This document shows positions 37,241-45,994 of a stretch of 64,000 bases of DNA, piece by piece; the first letter of the stretch is position 1, and every line of letters starts with the position of its first letter. The notes under the pieces are model-generated. The model was not told the DNA's origin and searched no databases. It saw only the letters and a list, made by a program, of their open reading frames with translations. A program made the position numbers and the translations under genes. Source of the DNA: Roseomonas aerilata DSM 19363 (GTDB taxonomy: Bacteria; Pseudomonadota; Alphaproteobacteria; Acetobacterales; Acetobacteraceae); NCBI RefSeq assembly GCF_000711725.1, contig NZ_JONP01000025.1, positions 1 to 64,000 on the forward strand. Direction: 5' to 3'.

Positions 37241-38097
37241 ACGGCAGCCCGTGCGGCGGCGGTCTCCAGCGCGCGCCGCGTGAGCACGGCGGACAGGCGG
37301 CGACGATACCAGGCGGGGGCCTGCGGGTCGCTCATTGCCTCGATGCCCGCACATTCGGCGGCGGCAGCGCCGAAGGCGGCTTCGGAAGGAGCTTCGCCGA
37401 CCAGCATTGCCTCCGCGTTGCGCAGACGCAGCGGCCCGGCCCCGAGGCCGCCGAGGGTGAGCGAGGCGCGCGCGATCCGGCTGCCCTCAATGACCAGCAG
37501 CGCGGCGGCGGAGACGATGGCGTAGTCGCCGTGCCGGCGCGCGAACTCGGTGAAGGCAGCACCGTGGCGGGCGGGCGGGAGGGGCAGGCGGATAGCGGTC
37601 AGCATCTCCTCCGGCGCCAGCGCGGGGGTCATGAAGCCCGTTGGGAAGTCGTGGATGGACAGCTCGCGCATGCCCGCCGGTCCCTGCACCTCCAGCACCG
37701 CGTCCAGTGCCGTGGCAACCGCCACCAGTTCCGCGGAAGGATCGAGGTTGCAGAGGGAGCCGCCGATCGTGCCGCGGTTGCGCGTCTGGCGGTGCCCGAC
37801 ATGCGAGAGGGCCTCGGCCAGCAGCGGCAGGCGGGCGCGCACCAGCGCGCTCTCCTCGATGTCGCGCTGGCGGGTCATGGCGCCGATCCGGATCGAGCCG
37901 CCCTCCTCCGCGATCCCGGTCAGGCCCTCCACGCGGTTGAGGTCGATCAGGTGGTCGGGGAAGGCGACGCGCATGTTCAGCATGGGCATCAGCGACTGCC
38001 CGCCCGCGAGAAGCCGCGCGTTGTCGAGCGAGGCGAGCAGCTCCAGCACCTCCTCGATGCTGCGGGGATCGTGATAGGCGAAGGGCGCGGGCTTCAT
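37237..38097 (-). CDS. Molybdenum hydroxylase FAD subunit, unit A
   Basis: 286 residues starting MKPAPFAYHDPRSIEEVLELL. FAD-binding loops LLAGGQSLMPMLNMR and RNRGTIGGSLCNLDPSAE, with the C-terminal CO_deh_flav domain. ATG 38097 overlaps the end of the unit B large subunit in ATGA. Passes electrons to an unknown acceptor. Confidence 0.94.
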   Translation of the reverse strand: MKPAPFAYHDPRSIEEVLELLASLDNARLLAGGQSLMPMLNMRVAFPDHLIDLNRVEGLTGIAEEGGSIRIGAMTRQRDIEESALVRARLPLLAEALSHVGHRQTRNRGTIGGSLCNLDPSAELVAVATALDAVLEVQGPAGMRELSIHDFPTGFMTPALAPEEMLTAIRLPLPPARHGAAFTEFARRHGDYAIVSAAALLVIEGSRIARASLTLGGLGAGPLRLRNAEAMLVGEAPSEAAFGAAAAECAGIEAMSDPQAPAWYRRRLSAVLTRRALETAAARAAV

Positions 38098-40439
38098 GCA
38101 GCGCCGTCCAGCATCCGGCGCACCTGCGCGGGCAGGATGGGCAGGGAGGTAACGGCACCGGGCCGGCGCAGTGCGTCGTCCACAGCCGCGGCGACGGCGG
38201 CACCGACCGCGTTCGTTCCCCCCTCCCCGGCGCCCTTCACGCCCAGCGGGTTGAGCGGGCTCGGCGCGTCCTCGGCGATCAGCACGTCTACTACCGGCAT
38301 CTCGGCAATGGTGGGGATGAGGTAGTCGGCGAAGGTGGTGGAGAGCGGCTGGCCCTGCGGGTCGTAGCGGAACTCCTCGAAGAGCGCGCCGCCGAGGCCC
38401 TGAGCGAAGCCGCCGCGGATCTGGCCTTCCACCAGCACCGGGTTGATCGCCCGGCCGATGTCGTTGGCGACGAGGTAGCGCTCCACCGTGACCGCGCCCG
38501 TGCCGCGGTCGATGCGCAGTTGCGCGAGGTGCACGCCGTAGGGATAGACCATGTGGTCGCTCCAGAACCACCGCTCGGCAGTCAGGCCGGGCGTGCGGCC
38601 GCGCATCTCCGGCGCGTTCGGGCCCATGCGGCGAGCGACCTCCGCGAGCGTCACCGAAGGACCGGCCGGGCCATCGGCTCGGCACACCACGCCTTCGGCG
38701 ATCGTCAGCTCGGAGGGAGAGAGTTGCAGCAGCGTGCCCGCCGTCTCCAGCGCCATTTCCCGCACCGCCAGCGCCGCCTCCCAGGTGGCGGAGCCGGACA
38801 TGACGGTGACGCGGGAGGCATGGGCGCCGTTGCCGAACTCAATCCGGTCCGTGCGGCCGCGCACAACGCGGATGCGGGCGTAGTCCACGCCCAGGGCCTC
38901 TGCGCAGATCTGCGCCAGGACCGTCTCGACGCCCTGCCCCACCGAGGCCGCACCGCTGACCAGTTCCACCGCGCCCGTCGCATCGATGGAAACGCGCACG
39001 CCGTCCGAGGGGCCGAGGCCGCTCTTCTCGACGAAGAAAGCGAGGCCGGCGCCGACGCACTCGCCAGTGGCGCGTCTGGCAGCCAGTTCCTCCTGCATCG
39101 CGTCCCAGCCGAAGCGTGCGAGCGCCTTGTCCAGCAAGCCCTCGTAGTCGCCGGAGTCGAGGATGATGTCCGTGCCGAGCGTGTCGAGCGGGCGCGCAAA
39201 GGGCATCTCGGCGGCGGCGACGAGGTTGCGGCGCCGCACCTCCACCGGATCGAGGCCAAGGCGGTTGGCGACGGCATCCATCAGCCGCTCCCGCACGAAG
39301 GTCGTCTCGAAGCGGCCAGGGGCGCGGTAGGTGGCGGCGGGGGTCTTGTTGGTCAGGCGGAAATGCCCGGCCACGCGATAAGCCGGCAGGCGGTAAGGGC
39401 CGGGCAGCATGCCCGCTGCCAGGTCCGCCACGCGCGCGCCGTGGGTGCGAACATAGGCGCCCTGGTCGTGGAAGAAGACGTCGTCGATCGCGAGCAGCCG
39501 CCCCTCCGCGTCCACGGCAGCGCGGATGCGGTGGTGCTGCTCGCGGGAGTGGTTGGTGGCGACGAAGTGCTCGCGCCGGTCCTCGATCCACTTGATGGAC
39601 CGGCGCAGGCGCAGCGCCGCGGCGCAGACGAGCAGGTCCTCCGGATAGAGCTCGCCGCGCACGCCGAAGCCGCCGCCGACATGCCCCTCGAAGAGGTGCA
39701 CGCCGTTCGGCGGGCGCCCGAGCAGGCGGGCGATCTCGTCGCGGTTCCAGTGCTGCTTCTTGGCGGTGCCGTGCAGCTCCAGCACGTCGGACGAGGCGTC
39801 GTAGCGGGCGATGGCGCCGCGCGTCTCCAGCGGCACGCCGGAATGCCGGCCGACCGAGAGTTCCAGTTCGATCACCGCGTGTGCCGCGCGGAACGCGGCA
39901 CCGACCTCGCCGTACTCCTTGCGGACAACCGTGGGCTCCGTGTCGAGACCTGAGGCGAACTCGGCCGGTGGCGCGGTGGCGTCGAGCAGCACGGGAAGCT
40001 CCTCCGCCTCCACGACCACCATCTCGGCCGCGTCCTCGGCGCGATAGGCGTCCTCGGCGAAAACGACGGCAACGGGCTCGCCAACATACCGCAGCCGGTC
40101 GCGCGCGAGGACCGGCTGGCAATAGGGCTCGAGGCCCCGCACCTTCGTCGCGCGGAAGGGGATGGGCGGGATCTCCGCCACGTCCTCGGCCGTCCAGACC
40201 GCGACGACGCCGGGCATGGCGCGCGCGGCGGAGGCGTCCACGCGCAGGAGGCGGGCATGGGCGAGTTCGGCGCGAACCACGCGCATGTGGAGTTGGCGCG
40301 AGAAGTTCACGTCGGCGGCGAAGCGTCCCTCGCCACGCAGCAGTGGCCCGTCCTCGATGCGCGCGACGCCCCGGCCGACCACCTTGCCGGGGCCGGCGGG
40401 CAGGATGCGACGGCCCGCCGCGGGGGTGATGCCGTCCAT
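38094..40439 (-). CDS. Molybdenum hydroxylase large subunit, unit B
   Basis: 781 residues from ATG 40439 (GTG one codon earlier overlaps the previous stop as GTGA). Motifs: GRGVARIEDGPLLRGEGRF, GHVGGGFGVRGELYPE, TYRAPGRFETTFVRERLMD, SVGQGVETVLAQICAEALG, and catalytic glutamate E739 in KGAGEGG. It is only distantly similar to the unit A protein, so the two act on different substrates or steps rather than being a recent duplication. Confidence 0.92.
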   Translation of the reverse strand: MDGITPAAGRRILPAGPGKVVGRGVARIEDGPLLRGEGRFAADVNFSRQLHMRVVRAELAHARLLRVDASAARAMPGVVAVWTAEDVAEIPPIPFRATKVRGLEPYCQPVLARDRLRYVGEPVAVVFAEDAYRAEDAAEMVVVEAEELPVLLDATAPPAEFASGLDTEPTVVRKEYGEVGAAFRAAHAVIELELSVGRHSGVPLETRGAIARYDASSDVLELHGTAKKQHWNRDEIARLLGRPPNGVHLFEGHVGGGFGVRGELYPEDLLVCAAALRLRRSIKWIEDRREHFVATNHSREQHHRIRAAVDAEGRLLAIDDVFFHDQGAYVRTHGARVADLAAGMLPGPYRLPAYRVAGHFRLTNKTPAATYRAPGRFETTFVRERLMDAVANRLGLDPVEVRRRNLVAAAEMPFARPLDTLGTDIILDSGDYEGLLDKALARFGWDAMQEELAARRATGECVGAGLAFFVEKSGLGPSDGVRVSIDATGAVELVSGAASVGQGVETVLAQICAEALGVDYARIRVVRGRTDRIEFGNGAHASRVTVMSGSATWEAALAVREMALETAGTLLQLSPSELTIAEGVVCRADGPAGPSVTLAEVARRMGPNAPEMRGRTPGLTAERWFWSDHMVYPYGVHLAQLRIDRGTGAVTVERYLVANDIGRAINPVLVEGQIRGGFAQGLGGALFEEFRYDPQGQPLSTTFADYLIPTIAEMPVVDVLIAEDAPSPLNPLGVKGAGEGGTNAVGAAVAAAVDDALRRPGAVTSLPILPAQVRRMLDGAA

Positions 40440-40930
40440 CACGTTGCCCCTTCCGTGCTCATCGCGTCTGCCGCCGCGCGGATCGCGCGCGCGATGTTGG
40501 CGTAACCGGTGCAGCGGCAGAGATTGGAGGAGAGCGCCTCCACCAACGCCTCGTCGCTTATGCTAGGGTCCGTCTCCAGGATGGCGGTTCCGAGCATGAG
40601 GAAGCCCGGCGTGCAGTAGCCGCATTGCAGGGCGTGGTTCTCGGCGAAGGCGCGCTGAAGCGGGTTCAGCGCCCCGCCCTCGGCCAGGCCCTCCACCGTG
40701 CGGATCGCGCGGCCCTCCGCCTGCACGGCGAAAAGAAGGCAGGCGCGCACGGGCTGGCCGTCCATCAGCACGGTGCAGGCGCCGCAGACGCCGTGCTCGC
40801 AGCCGAGATGCGTACCGGTCAGGCCGCAATCCTCGCGGAGGGCGTCGGCCAGGGTGCGGCGCGCCTCCACGCGGATGGCGTAGGCCTGGCCGTTCACGGT
40901 GAGGGTGAAGTCGTGCATGGCGTCGCTCAT
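40439..40930 (-). CDS. Molybdenum hydroxylase 2Fe-2S subunit, unit B
   Basis: 163 residues. First cluster GCEHGVCGACTVLMDG plus ACLLF cysteine, second cluster QCGYCTPG and LCRCTGY. ATG 40930 overlaps the FAD gene stop; ATG 40918 four codons later is an alternative. Ends in TGATGG against the large-subunit start. Confidence 0.94.
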   Translation of the reverse strand: MSDAMHDFTLTVNGQAYAIRVEARRTLADALREDCGLTGTHLGCEHGVCGACTVLMDGQPVRACLLFAVQAEGRAIRTVEGLAEGGALNPLQRAFAENHALQCGYCTPGFLMLGTAILETDPSISDEALVEALSSNLCRCTGYANIARAIRAAADAMSTEGAT

Positions 40931-41784
40931 GGCGCGGGCATCCCCGCCGCGGCCGAGAGGGCACGCCGGATGACGGTCTCGGCGAGATCGAGGCGGTAAG
41001 GATCCTCGTCCATGGGCACGAGGCCGGTACGGGCAGTGGCGGCGGCCTCGTGGAACAGCGCCTCGGAGGGCGCGCGGCCAGCGAGCAGAGCTTCCGCTTC
41101 GCGAAGTCGGCGCGGACGGTCCTCGACGGCCCCGAGGCCGAGGCGCGGCGCGGCGATCACCCCCTCGCGCAGTTCCAGAACGGCGAGCGCGGCGGCCTGG
41201 GCGAAGTCCCCCGCCCGGCGGCTGAACTCGTGGAAGCCCGTGCGGGCGGCGTCGGACAGGACCGGTAGGCGGAGTTCCACCAGGATCTCGTCCGGGGCGA
41301 GAGCTGTGGTCATGAAGCCGCCGAAGAAGGCATCGGCCTCGATTACCCGCTCCCCCCGCAGGCTGCGCGCATGGAAGCGGGCGCCGAGGGTTGTGGCCAG
41401 GAGGCACCATTCGGAGGCCGGGTCGGCATTCGCCAAGCTGCCGCAGACGGTGCCGCGGGTGCGGATCGGCAGGTGCGCGATATGGCCGCGCACGGCCTCC
41501 AGCAGCCGGCCGAGCGGGCCGGGAACGGCCCCCTCCCCCAACGCCGCGTGGCGGACGAGGGGGCCGACGCGCAGCCATCCGTCCTCGACCGCCAGACGGT
41601 CGAAGCCGGCGACGTTGTTGATGTCCACAAGGTGCGAGGGGCGCGCGATCCGCAGCGCCATGGCGGGCACGAGGCTCTGTCCGCCCGCGATGACCCTCCC
41701 CTCCTCCGGCGCCAGCGCCGCCAGGAGGGAAAGGGCCTCCGCCTCGGTGCGGGGCGCGTGGTAGCGGAAGGGGGCCGGCTTCAT
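40927..41784 (-). CDS. Molybdenum hydroxylase FAD subunit, unit B (first gene of operon)
   Basis: 285 residues starting MKPAPFRYHAPRTEAEALSLL; FAD loops VIAGGQSLVPAMALRIARP and RTRGTVCGSLANADPASEW. It heads the ten-gene reverse operon. About 85-125 bases upstream are a sigma70-type promoter and an overlapping operator copy, so expression is probably induced when the GntR regulator releases the site. Confidence 0.93.
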   Translation of the reverse strand: MKPAPFRYHAPRTEAEALSLLAALAPEEGRVIAGGQSLVPAMALRIARPSHLVDINNVAGFDRLAVEDGWLRVGPLVRHAALGEGAVPGPLGRLLEAVRGHIAHLPIRTRGTVCGSLANADPASEWCLLATTLGARFHARSLRGERVIEADAFFGGFMTTALAPDEILVELRLPVLSDAARTGFHEFSRRAGDFAQAAALAVLELREGVIAAPRLGLGAVEDRPRRLREAEALLAGRAPSEALFHEAAATARTGLVPMDEDPYRLDLAETVIRRALSAAAGMPAP

Positions 41785-41869
41785 GCGCGGCGAAGGGCCC
41801 TGCCCAGGGGCCTCCTGCTCCGGTTCATCGCCATGGGGACGCCTCCGCGCGGGCCGGCGCCCGCCGCCA

Positions 41870-41885
41870 TAATGTCAGGACATTT
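41870..41885. promoter_or_regulatory. Palindromic operator copy 2
   Basis: TAATGTCAGGACATTT, one mismatch in the last arm base from a perfect palindrome. It overlaps the -10 element of the promoter that reads the hydroxylase operon and lies 35 bp downstream of the gntR stop. Binding here would block transcription. Confidence 0.72.
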
Positions 41886-41910
41886 GACGCAGGGCAGGCC
41901 GCCACGTCAA
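41882..41910 (-). promoter_or_regulatory. Promoter of the cluster 1 hydroxylase operon
   Basis: On the reverse strand TTGACG (complement of 41905-41910), a 17-base spacer, then TCAAAT (complement of 41882-41887). The -10 is inside operator copy 2. The predicted start is about 90 bases before ATG 41784. Confidence 0.5.
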
Positions 41911-41920
41911 GCCCGGCGGA

Positions 41921-42757
41921 TCAGCGCACCCCCGCTTGGATCGGCGAGTCGAGGGTGAACTGGAAGCGTTCGCCGTGGAACCACACCGTGCCGTGCAGCA
42001 CCGGCGCGCCGGAGGCGGCGAAATAGGTGTGCTCGGTATGCAGCAGCGGCGTGCGTCCGGGTACGCCCAGCGCGCGGGCGATGCGCGCCTCCGTCGGGAT
42101 GCAGCGCACGGTGTTGGTGATGCGCGCGGGCGACGCACCCAGCGCGGCCGTCAGCAGGGAGATGATGGCCATCTCCTGCAGCATCTCCGCCGTGACGTGG
42201 TGGGCCACTGACAGGGGCAGGTAGCGCTGCTCGAAGGCGAAGACCTCGTCGTCGAGGAAGCGCAGGCGCTCTATATGTTCCACCGCTTCCCCTGCCTTCA
42301 GCCCGAGGCGCTGGGCGATGACCGCGGGGGCCGGCACCTCCCGCCGCCCCAGAAGCTGGAAGCGCACGGTGCGGCGGGCGGCCCGCATCTCATCCTCGAA
42401 GGCGAGGCTGACATCGTGGTTCAGCCGCTCCGGCGCCACGAAGGTGCCCCGCCCCCGCCCGCGCGCGACGAGGCCCATGGAGACGAGCTGCGCCATCGCC
42501 TGACGCACGGTGGGCCGGCTGACGCCGAAATAGGCCATGCACTCCAGCTCGGTCGGCAGGGAATGGCCCACCAGCGCCGCGTGGCGCGCCTGGATAGGGG
42601 CCGAGAGCCGCTCGGCGAGCTGCATGTAGAGTGGCATTGCGCTTGAAAGGTCGAGTGGCGGCAGGCTTTTCAGCGCGAAGGCGCCGGGTGCGTCGCGGCC
42701 GGGGATCCGGTCCGGGGCGTCTCGGACGAGCTCGGCGCGGGGATGGACAGGGGGCAT
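41921..42757 (-). CDS. GntR-family (HutC/UTRA) transcriptional regulator
   Basis: 278 residues. After an unusual ~40-residue leader, the winged helix runs from about 41 (PLYMQLAERLSAPI...LPTELECMAYFGVSRPTVRQAMAQL) and the UTRA ligand domain from ~125. The UTRA domain suggests a small effector releasing DNA. It lies between two operator copies (41870 and 42853), one of which is in the divergent gap shared with its own promoter, so it is likely autoregulated and the controller of cluster 1. A shorter start at ATG 42637 is possible. Confidence 0.9.
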   Translation of the reverse strand: MPPVHPRAELVRDAPDRIPGRDAPGAFALKSLPPLDLSSAMPLYMQLAERLSAPIQARHAALVGHSLPTELECMAYFGVSRPTVRQAMAQLVSMGLVARGRGRGTFVAPERLNHDVSLAFEDEMRAARRTVRFQLLGRREVPAPAVIAQRLGLKAGEAVEHIERLRFLDDEVFAFEQRYLPLSVAHHVTAEMLQEMAIISLLTAALGASPARITNTVRCIPTEARIARALGVPGRTPLLHTEHTYFAASGAPVLHGTVWFHGERFQFTLDSPIQAGVR

Positions 42758-42827
42758 GGCGGCCTTTCTCGGACGTTCTTTCCGTCTAGACCAGGATGGG
42801 TCCCGCGTCGAAAAACGCGCCCGGCGG

Positions 42828-42858
42828 TTGACACCACCTCGTGCTCGGGAAGTATTGT
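42828..42858 (+). promoter_or_regulatory. Promoter of the CoA ligase-reductase unit
   Basis: Perfect -35 TTGACA at 42828-42833, followed 19 bases later by TATTGT (42853-42858; a 17-18 spacing gives poorer -10 choices). The -10 is the left arm of operator copy 3, which favours repression. Confidence 0.5.
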
Positions 42859-42868
42859 CCTGACATTA
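42853..42868. promoter_or_regulatory. Palindromic operator copy 3
   Basis: TATTGTCCTGACATTA, one mismatch between arms relative to TAATGTC-N2-GACATTA. In the divergent gap between gntR and the CoA ligase, 28 bp before the ligase ATG. Confidence 0.72.
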
Positions 42869-42896
42869 TGGCGGAACGGCCCGCCGGGCGAGGCGC

Positions 42897-44543
42897 ATGA
42901 GCAACCCCCTTCTCACCACCCTCAGCCGCGAACGCCTGCGCGAAGGCTATGAATCCGGCTTCTGGCGCGAGGAGACGATCTACGCCCTGGCGGCCGAGCG
43001 CGCCGCGCGCGATCCCGGTGCGCCCGCCCTGCGCGAGGCGGGGCGGCGTATCGCCATCGGGGATCTGGTCGCGGCCGCCGACCGGCTCTCGGCCGAACTG
43101 CGCGGCGCCGGGCTGCGGCGGGGCCAGCGCGTGGCAGCCTGGTTGCCCAGCCGGGTGGAGGTGGCCGTCGCCCTCCTCGCCTGCTCGCGCGACGGGCTGG
43201 TGCTCTGCCCCTCCCTGCACCGGGACCACACCGTGGCCGAAGTGGCGGGGCTGCTGACGCGCATGCGGGCCGCAGCGCTGATCGCCCAGCCAGGCTACGG
43301 CGCCGACGCGGACCGGCACGACATTTTCGCCCAGGTCTCCACCATTCCCTCCCTCCGGCTCGTCCGCCGACTGGAGAAGGCTTCGGAAGCCACGCCGCCT
43401 TGGCCCGAAAGCGGGGCCACCCCCGCGCCACCGGTGGCTGACCCCGACAGTGTGGTCTATCTCGCCTTCACCTCGGGCACGACGGGTGCTCCCAAGGGCG
43501 TGATGCACAGCGACAACACGCTGCTGGGCAATGCGCGCGCCATCGTGGCGGACTGGTCCCTGGGCCCAGATGACGTCATCGCCACCCTCTCCCCGCTCTC
43601 GCACAATCTTGGCTTCGGCTCGATGGTGATCGCCCTCCTCTGCGGGGCGGAACTCGTGATCCACGACCTGCCGCGCGGTCGCTCCCTGCTGGACCGGCTG
43701 GTGGAGACGAACACGAGCTACCTCGTCGGCGTTCCCACCCACGCGATCGACCTGCTGCACGAGATGCGCGCGCGGGGGATGAAGACTCTCGGCCGGGTCC
43801 GTGGCTTTCGCGTTTCCGGCGCCGCCGTTCCGCGGGCAGTCGTCGCGGGGCTGATCGAGCACGGCGTGACACCGCAGAGCGGCTACGGCATGACCGAGGC
43901 TTCCTCCCACCACTACACCCTGCCGGACGACCCGCCGGAGCGGATGGTGGAGACCTCCGGCCGCGTCTGCCCGGGATATGAGGTGCGCGTCTTCGACCGG
44001 GACAACGCCGAGCGCGAGCTGCCGGCGGGCGAGGTCGGCCAGATCGGCGGGCGCGGCGCCTCCCTGATGCTCGGCTACTTCGACGAGCAGGGCGCGACCG
44101 AGGATAGCTTCAACACGGCCGGCTGGTTCATGACGGGTGACCTCGGCTGGGTGGACGAGGCCGGCTATATCCGTATCACCGGCCGCAAGAAGGACGTGAT
44201 CATCCGCGGCGGCCACAACATCTTCCCCGCGAAGATCGAGACGCTGGCCATGCAGCACCCCGCCGTGCTGCGCGCCGCCGCCCTGCCCGTGCGGGACGAG
44301 CGCCTTGGCGAGAAGGTGTGCCTGGCCGTCATGCCGCGCCCCGGCGCCGTGGTGGGGGCGGAAGATATCCTGCTGCACCTCGATGCCGCGGGCCTCTCAA
44401 AATATGACCAGCCCGAATACTTCCTGCTGGTGGAGGAGATCCCGCTGACGGCCAGCGGCAAGATCCTCAAGCGCGCGGTCGCGGCGCGGGTGGAGGCGGG
44501 CGAGCTGCAGCCCCGTCCCGTCCGCCTGCCGGCGCGGGCCTGA
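42897..44543 (+). CDS. AMP-forming acyl/aryl-CoA ligase
   Basis: 548 residues of the ANL superfamily. P-loop FTSGTTGAPKGVMHS, adenylate motifs GYGMTEASSHH and GWFMTGDLGWVDE, hinge ITGRKKDVIIRGGHNIFP, and the catalytic lysine in LTASGKILKRAV. Close in style to cyclohexanecarboxylate/benzoate-type CoA ligases. Activates a carboxylic acid, plausibly the ring-opened product of cluster 1. Followed after 13 bp by the reductase. Confidence 0.9.
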   Translation: MSNPLLTTLSRERLREGYESGFWREETIYALAAERAARDPGAPALREAGRRIAIGDLVAAADRLSAELRGAGLRRGQRVAAWLPSRVEVAVALLACSRDGLVLCPSLHRDHTVAEVAGLLTRMRAAALIAQPGYGADADRHDIFAQVSTIPSLRLVRRLEKASEATPPWPESGATPAPPVADPDSVVYLAFTSGTTGAPKGVMHSDNTLLGNARAIVADWSLGPDDVIATLSPLSHNLGFGSMVIALLCGAELVIHDLPRGRSLLDRLVETNTSYLVGVPTHAIDLLHEMRARGMKTLGRVRGFRVSGAAVPRAVVAGLIEHGVTPQSGYGMTEASSHHYTLPDDPPERMVETSGRVCPGYEVRVFDRDNAERELPAGEVGQIGGRGASLMLGYFDEQGATEDSFNTAGWFMTGDLGWVDEAGYIRITGRKKDVIIRGGHNIFPAKIETLAMQHPAVLRAAALPVRDERLGEKVCLAVMPRPGAVVGAEDILLHLDAAGLSKYDQPEYFLLVEEIPLTASGKILKRAVAARVEAGELQPRPVRLPARA

Positions 44544-44556
44544 GGGAGGACGCGCG

Positions 44557-45549
44557 ATGAGGGCAGTTGTCGTGCGGGAGTTCGGCGGGATCGACGCCGT
44601 CTCGGTGGAGCAGCGGCCGGACCCGGTGCCGGGCCGAGGCGAGGTGCTGGTGCGCGTCGGCGCGGTGGCGGCCAATTTCGTGGACACGCTGGTGATCGGC
44701 GGCACCTACCAGTTCCTGCCCGAGCGGCCCTTCACCCCCGGCAAGGGGCCCGCAGGCACGATCGCCGCGCTGGGAGAAGGCGTGACAGGCCTTTCGATAG
44801 GCGAGCGCGTGCTCGCCATGGCGGAGATCGGCGGCTATGCCGAGTTGGCAGTGGCGCCAGCCAACCAGTGCTACCGCCTGCCGGACGGCATGAGCGTCGA
44901 GGAGGCGGCTTCCATGTCGCTGGCGGCCGACACCGCCTGGTTCGCGCTGCGCGAGCGCGCGCGGGTGGAGCCGGGCGAGAGCGTGCTGGTGCTGGGAGCA
45001 ACCGGGGCAGTGGGCATCGCCGCCATACAGCTCGCCAAGGCGTTCGGCGCCAAGGTGCTGGCCGGCGTCTCCTCCATGGCCAAGGCCGACCTCGTGCGCG
45101 AGGCCGGAGCGGATGCGGTGATCGACCTCTCGCGCGAGCCGCTGCGCGATAGCCTGAGGGACCAAGTTCGGGCCGAGACCGGTAGCGCCGGGGCGAACGT
45201 GGTGCTGGACATGCTCGGCGGAGACCCGTTCGACGCCGCACTTCGAGCTCTTGCGTGGCGCGGCCGGCTGGTGGTGATCGGTTTCGCGGCCGGGCGCATC
45301 CCTGCGGTCAAGGCGAACTACCTCTTGGTGAAGAACATAGAGGTCAGTGGGCTGCAGATCAGCGACTACCGCAAGCGCATGCCGGCGCTCGCGCGGCACT
45401 GCTTCGAGGAGATCTTCTCCCTTCATGAGGCGGGCAAGCTGCACGCACCGCCCTTCCGCACCTATCCCCTCTCCCAGGCACGGGAGGCGCTGGGGGCGTT
45501 GCTTGACCGCAGCGTGCGTGAACGGATCGTCCTGCTGCCAGGGAGCTGA
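44557..45549 (+). CDS. NADPH:quinone oxidoreductase-type reductase (zinc-free MDR)
   Basis: 330 residues of the medium-chain dehydrogenase superfamily without structural zinc cysteines. GroES-like part AVVVREFGGIDAVSV..VRVGAVAANFVDTLV; nucleotide motif LGATGAVGIAAIQLAKAFGA; DMLGGDPFDAALRAL. Likely reduces an enoyl (CoA) or quinone substrate. Same transcript as the CoA ligase and therefore probably in the GntR regulon. Confidence 0.88.
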   Translation: MRAVVVREFGGIDAVSVEQRPDPVPGRGEVLVRVGAVAANFVDTLVIGGTYQFLPERPFTPGKGPAGTIAALGEGVTGLSIGERVLAMAEIGGYAELAVAPANQCYRLPDGMSVEEAASMSLAADTAWFALRERARVEPGESVLVLGATGAVGIAAIQLAKAFGAKVLAGVSSMAKADLVREAGADAVIDLSREPLRDSLRDQVRAETGSAGANVVLDMLGGDPFDAALRALAWRGRLVVIGFAAGRIPAVKANYLLVKNIEVSGLQISDYRKRMPALARHCFEEIFSLHEAGKLHAPPFRTYPLSQAREALGALLDRSVRERIVLLPGS

Positions 45550-45570
45550 GGCCCGGCAGACTCGGGCCTC
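45548..45570 (+). terminator. Hairpin after the reductase gene
   Basis: GAGGCCCG (45548-45555) and CGGGCCTC (45563-45570) pair perfectly around a 7-base loop, overlapping the stop codon. Only a CTTC follows, so termination efficiency is uncertain. Confidence 0.45.
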
Positions 45571-45639
45571 CTTCGGGCGTTAACCTGGCAGCCCGGCACA
45601 GACCCGTGCCGCGAGGATCACCGCCGCAGGGATTGCAGC

Positions 45640-45942
45640 ATGAAGATTTCACAAGGCTTCCGGCACCAGTCGTTCCGGATCCTCGCCTGCGCCGCGTCCG
45701 CGCTGTTCCTCGCTGCACCGGCGGCCCTTGCCCAGGGCACGGCGGGCAACAGCCCCATCTGGAACGGGCGGCAGCACCAGCCCACCCGCGGCGAGACGGA
45801 ACAGCGCCTGCGCCAGGACGGCACCTCCCCGAGCGACGACAGTGAGCGGAGCCAGTTGCGCGAGCTGAACGAGCTGTCGCGGGAGCTGCTTCCCCCTGGC
45901 AGCACCGAGCCGGCGCCCGAAGCCGAGCGGACCGGACGTTAG
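45640..45942 (+). CDS. Small exported protein of unknown function
   Basis: 100 residues: a signal peptide (ILACAASALFLAAPAALA, cleavage near residue 31) and a short hydrophilic Gln/Arg/Glu-rich mature part ending in a Pro/Glu tail. No family recognised. Alone between clusters 1 and 2. The ribosome site is weak (CAGGGATTGCAGC before the ATG), but codon composition and the clean signal peptide support a real gene. Confidence 0.6.
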   Translation: MKISQGFRHQSFRILACAASALFLAAPAALAQGTAGNSPIWNGRQHQPTRGETEQRLRQDGTSPSDDSERSQLRELNELSRELLPPGSTEPAPEAERTGR

Positions 45943-45966
45943 CACGGGGCGGAGGACGCATTCCCC

Positions 45967-45994
45967 TCGACAAGTGATCCGCGGCGGCTAGAAT
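45967..45994 (+). promoter_or_regulatory. sigma70-type promoter of the nicX-like gene
   Basis: TCGACA (45967-45972), a 16-base spacer and TAGAAT (45989-45994), each one mismatch from consensus. The start would lie about 38 bases before ATG 46039. Confidence 0.55.

Noticed and set aside
37237-38685. Extended N-terminus of the unit A FAD subunit
   Set aside because: Residues before MKPAPFAYHDPR are Arg/Gly-rich shadow of the neighbouring large subunit; the family start and a 4-base overlap are at 38097.
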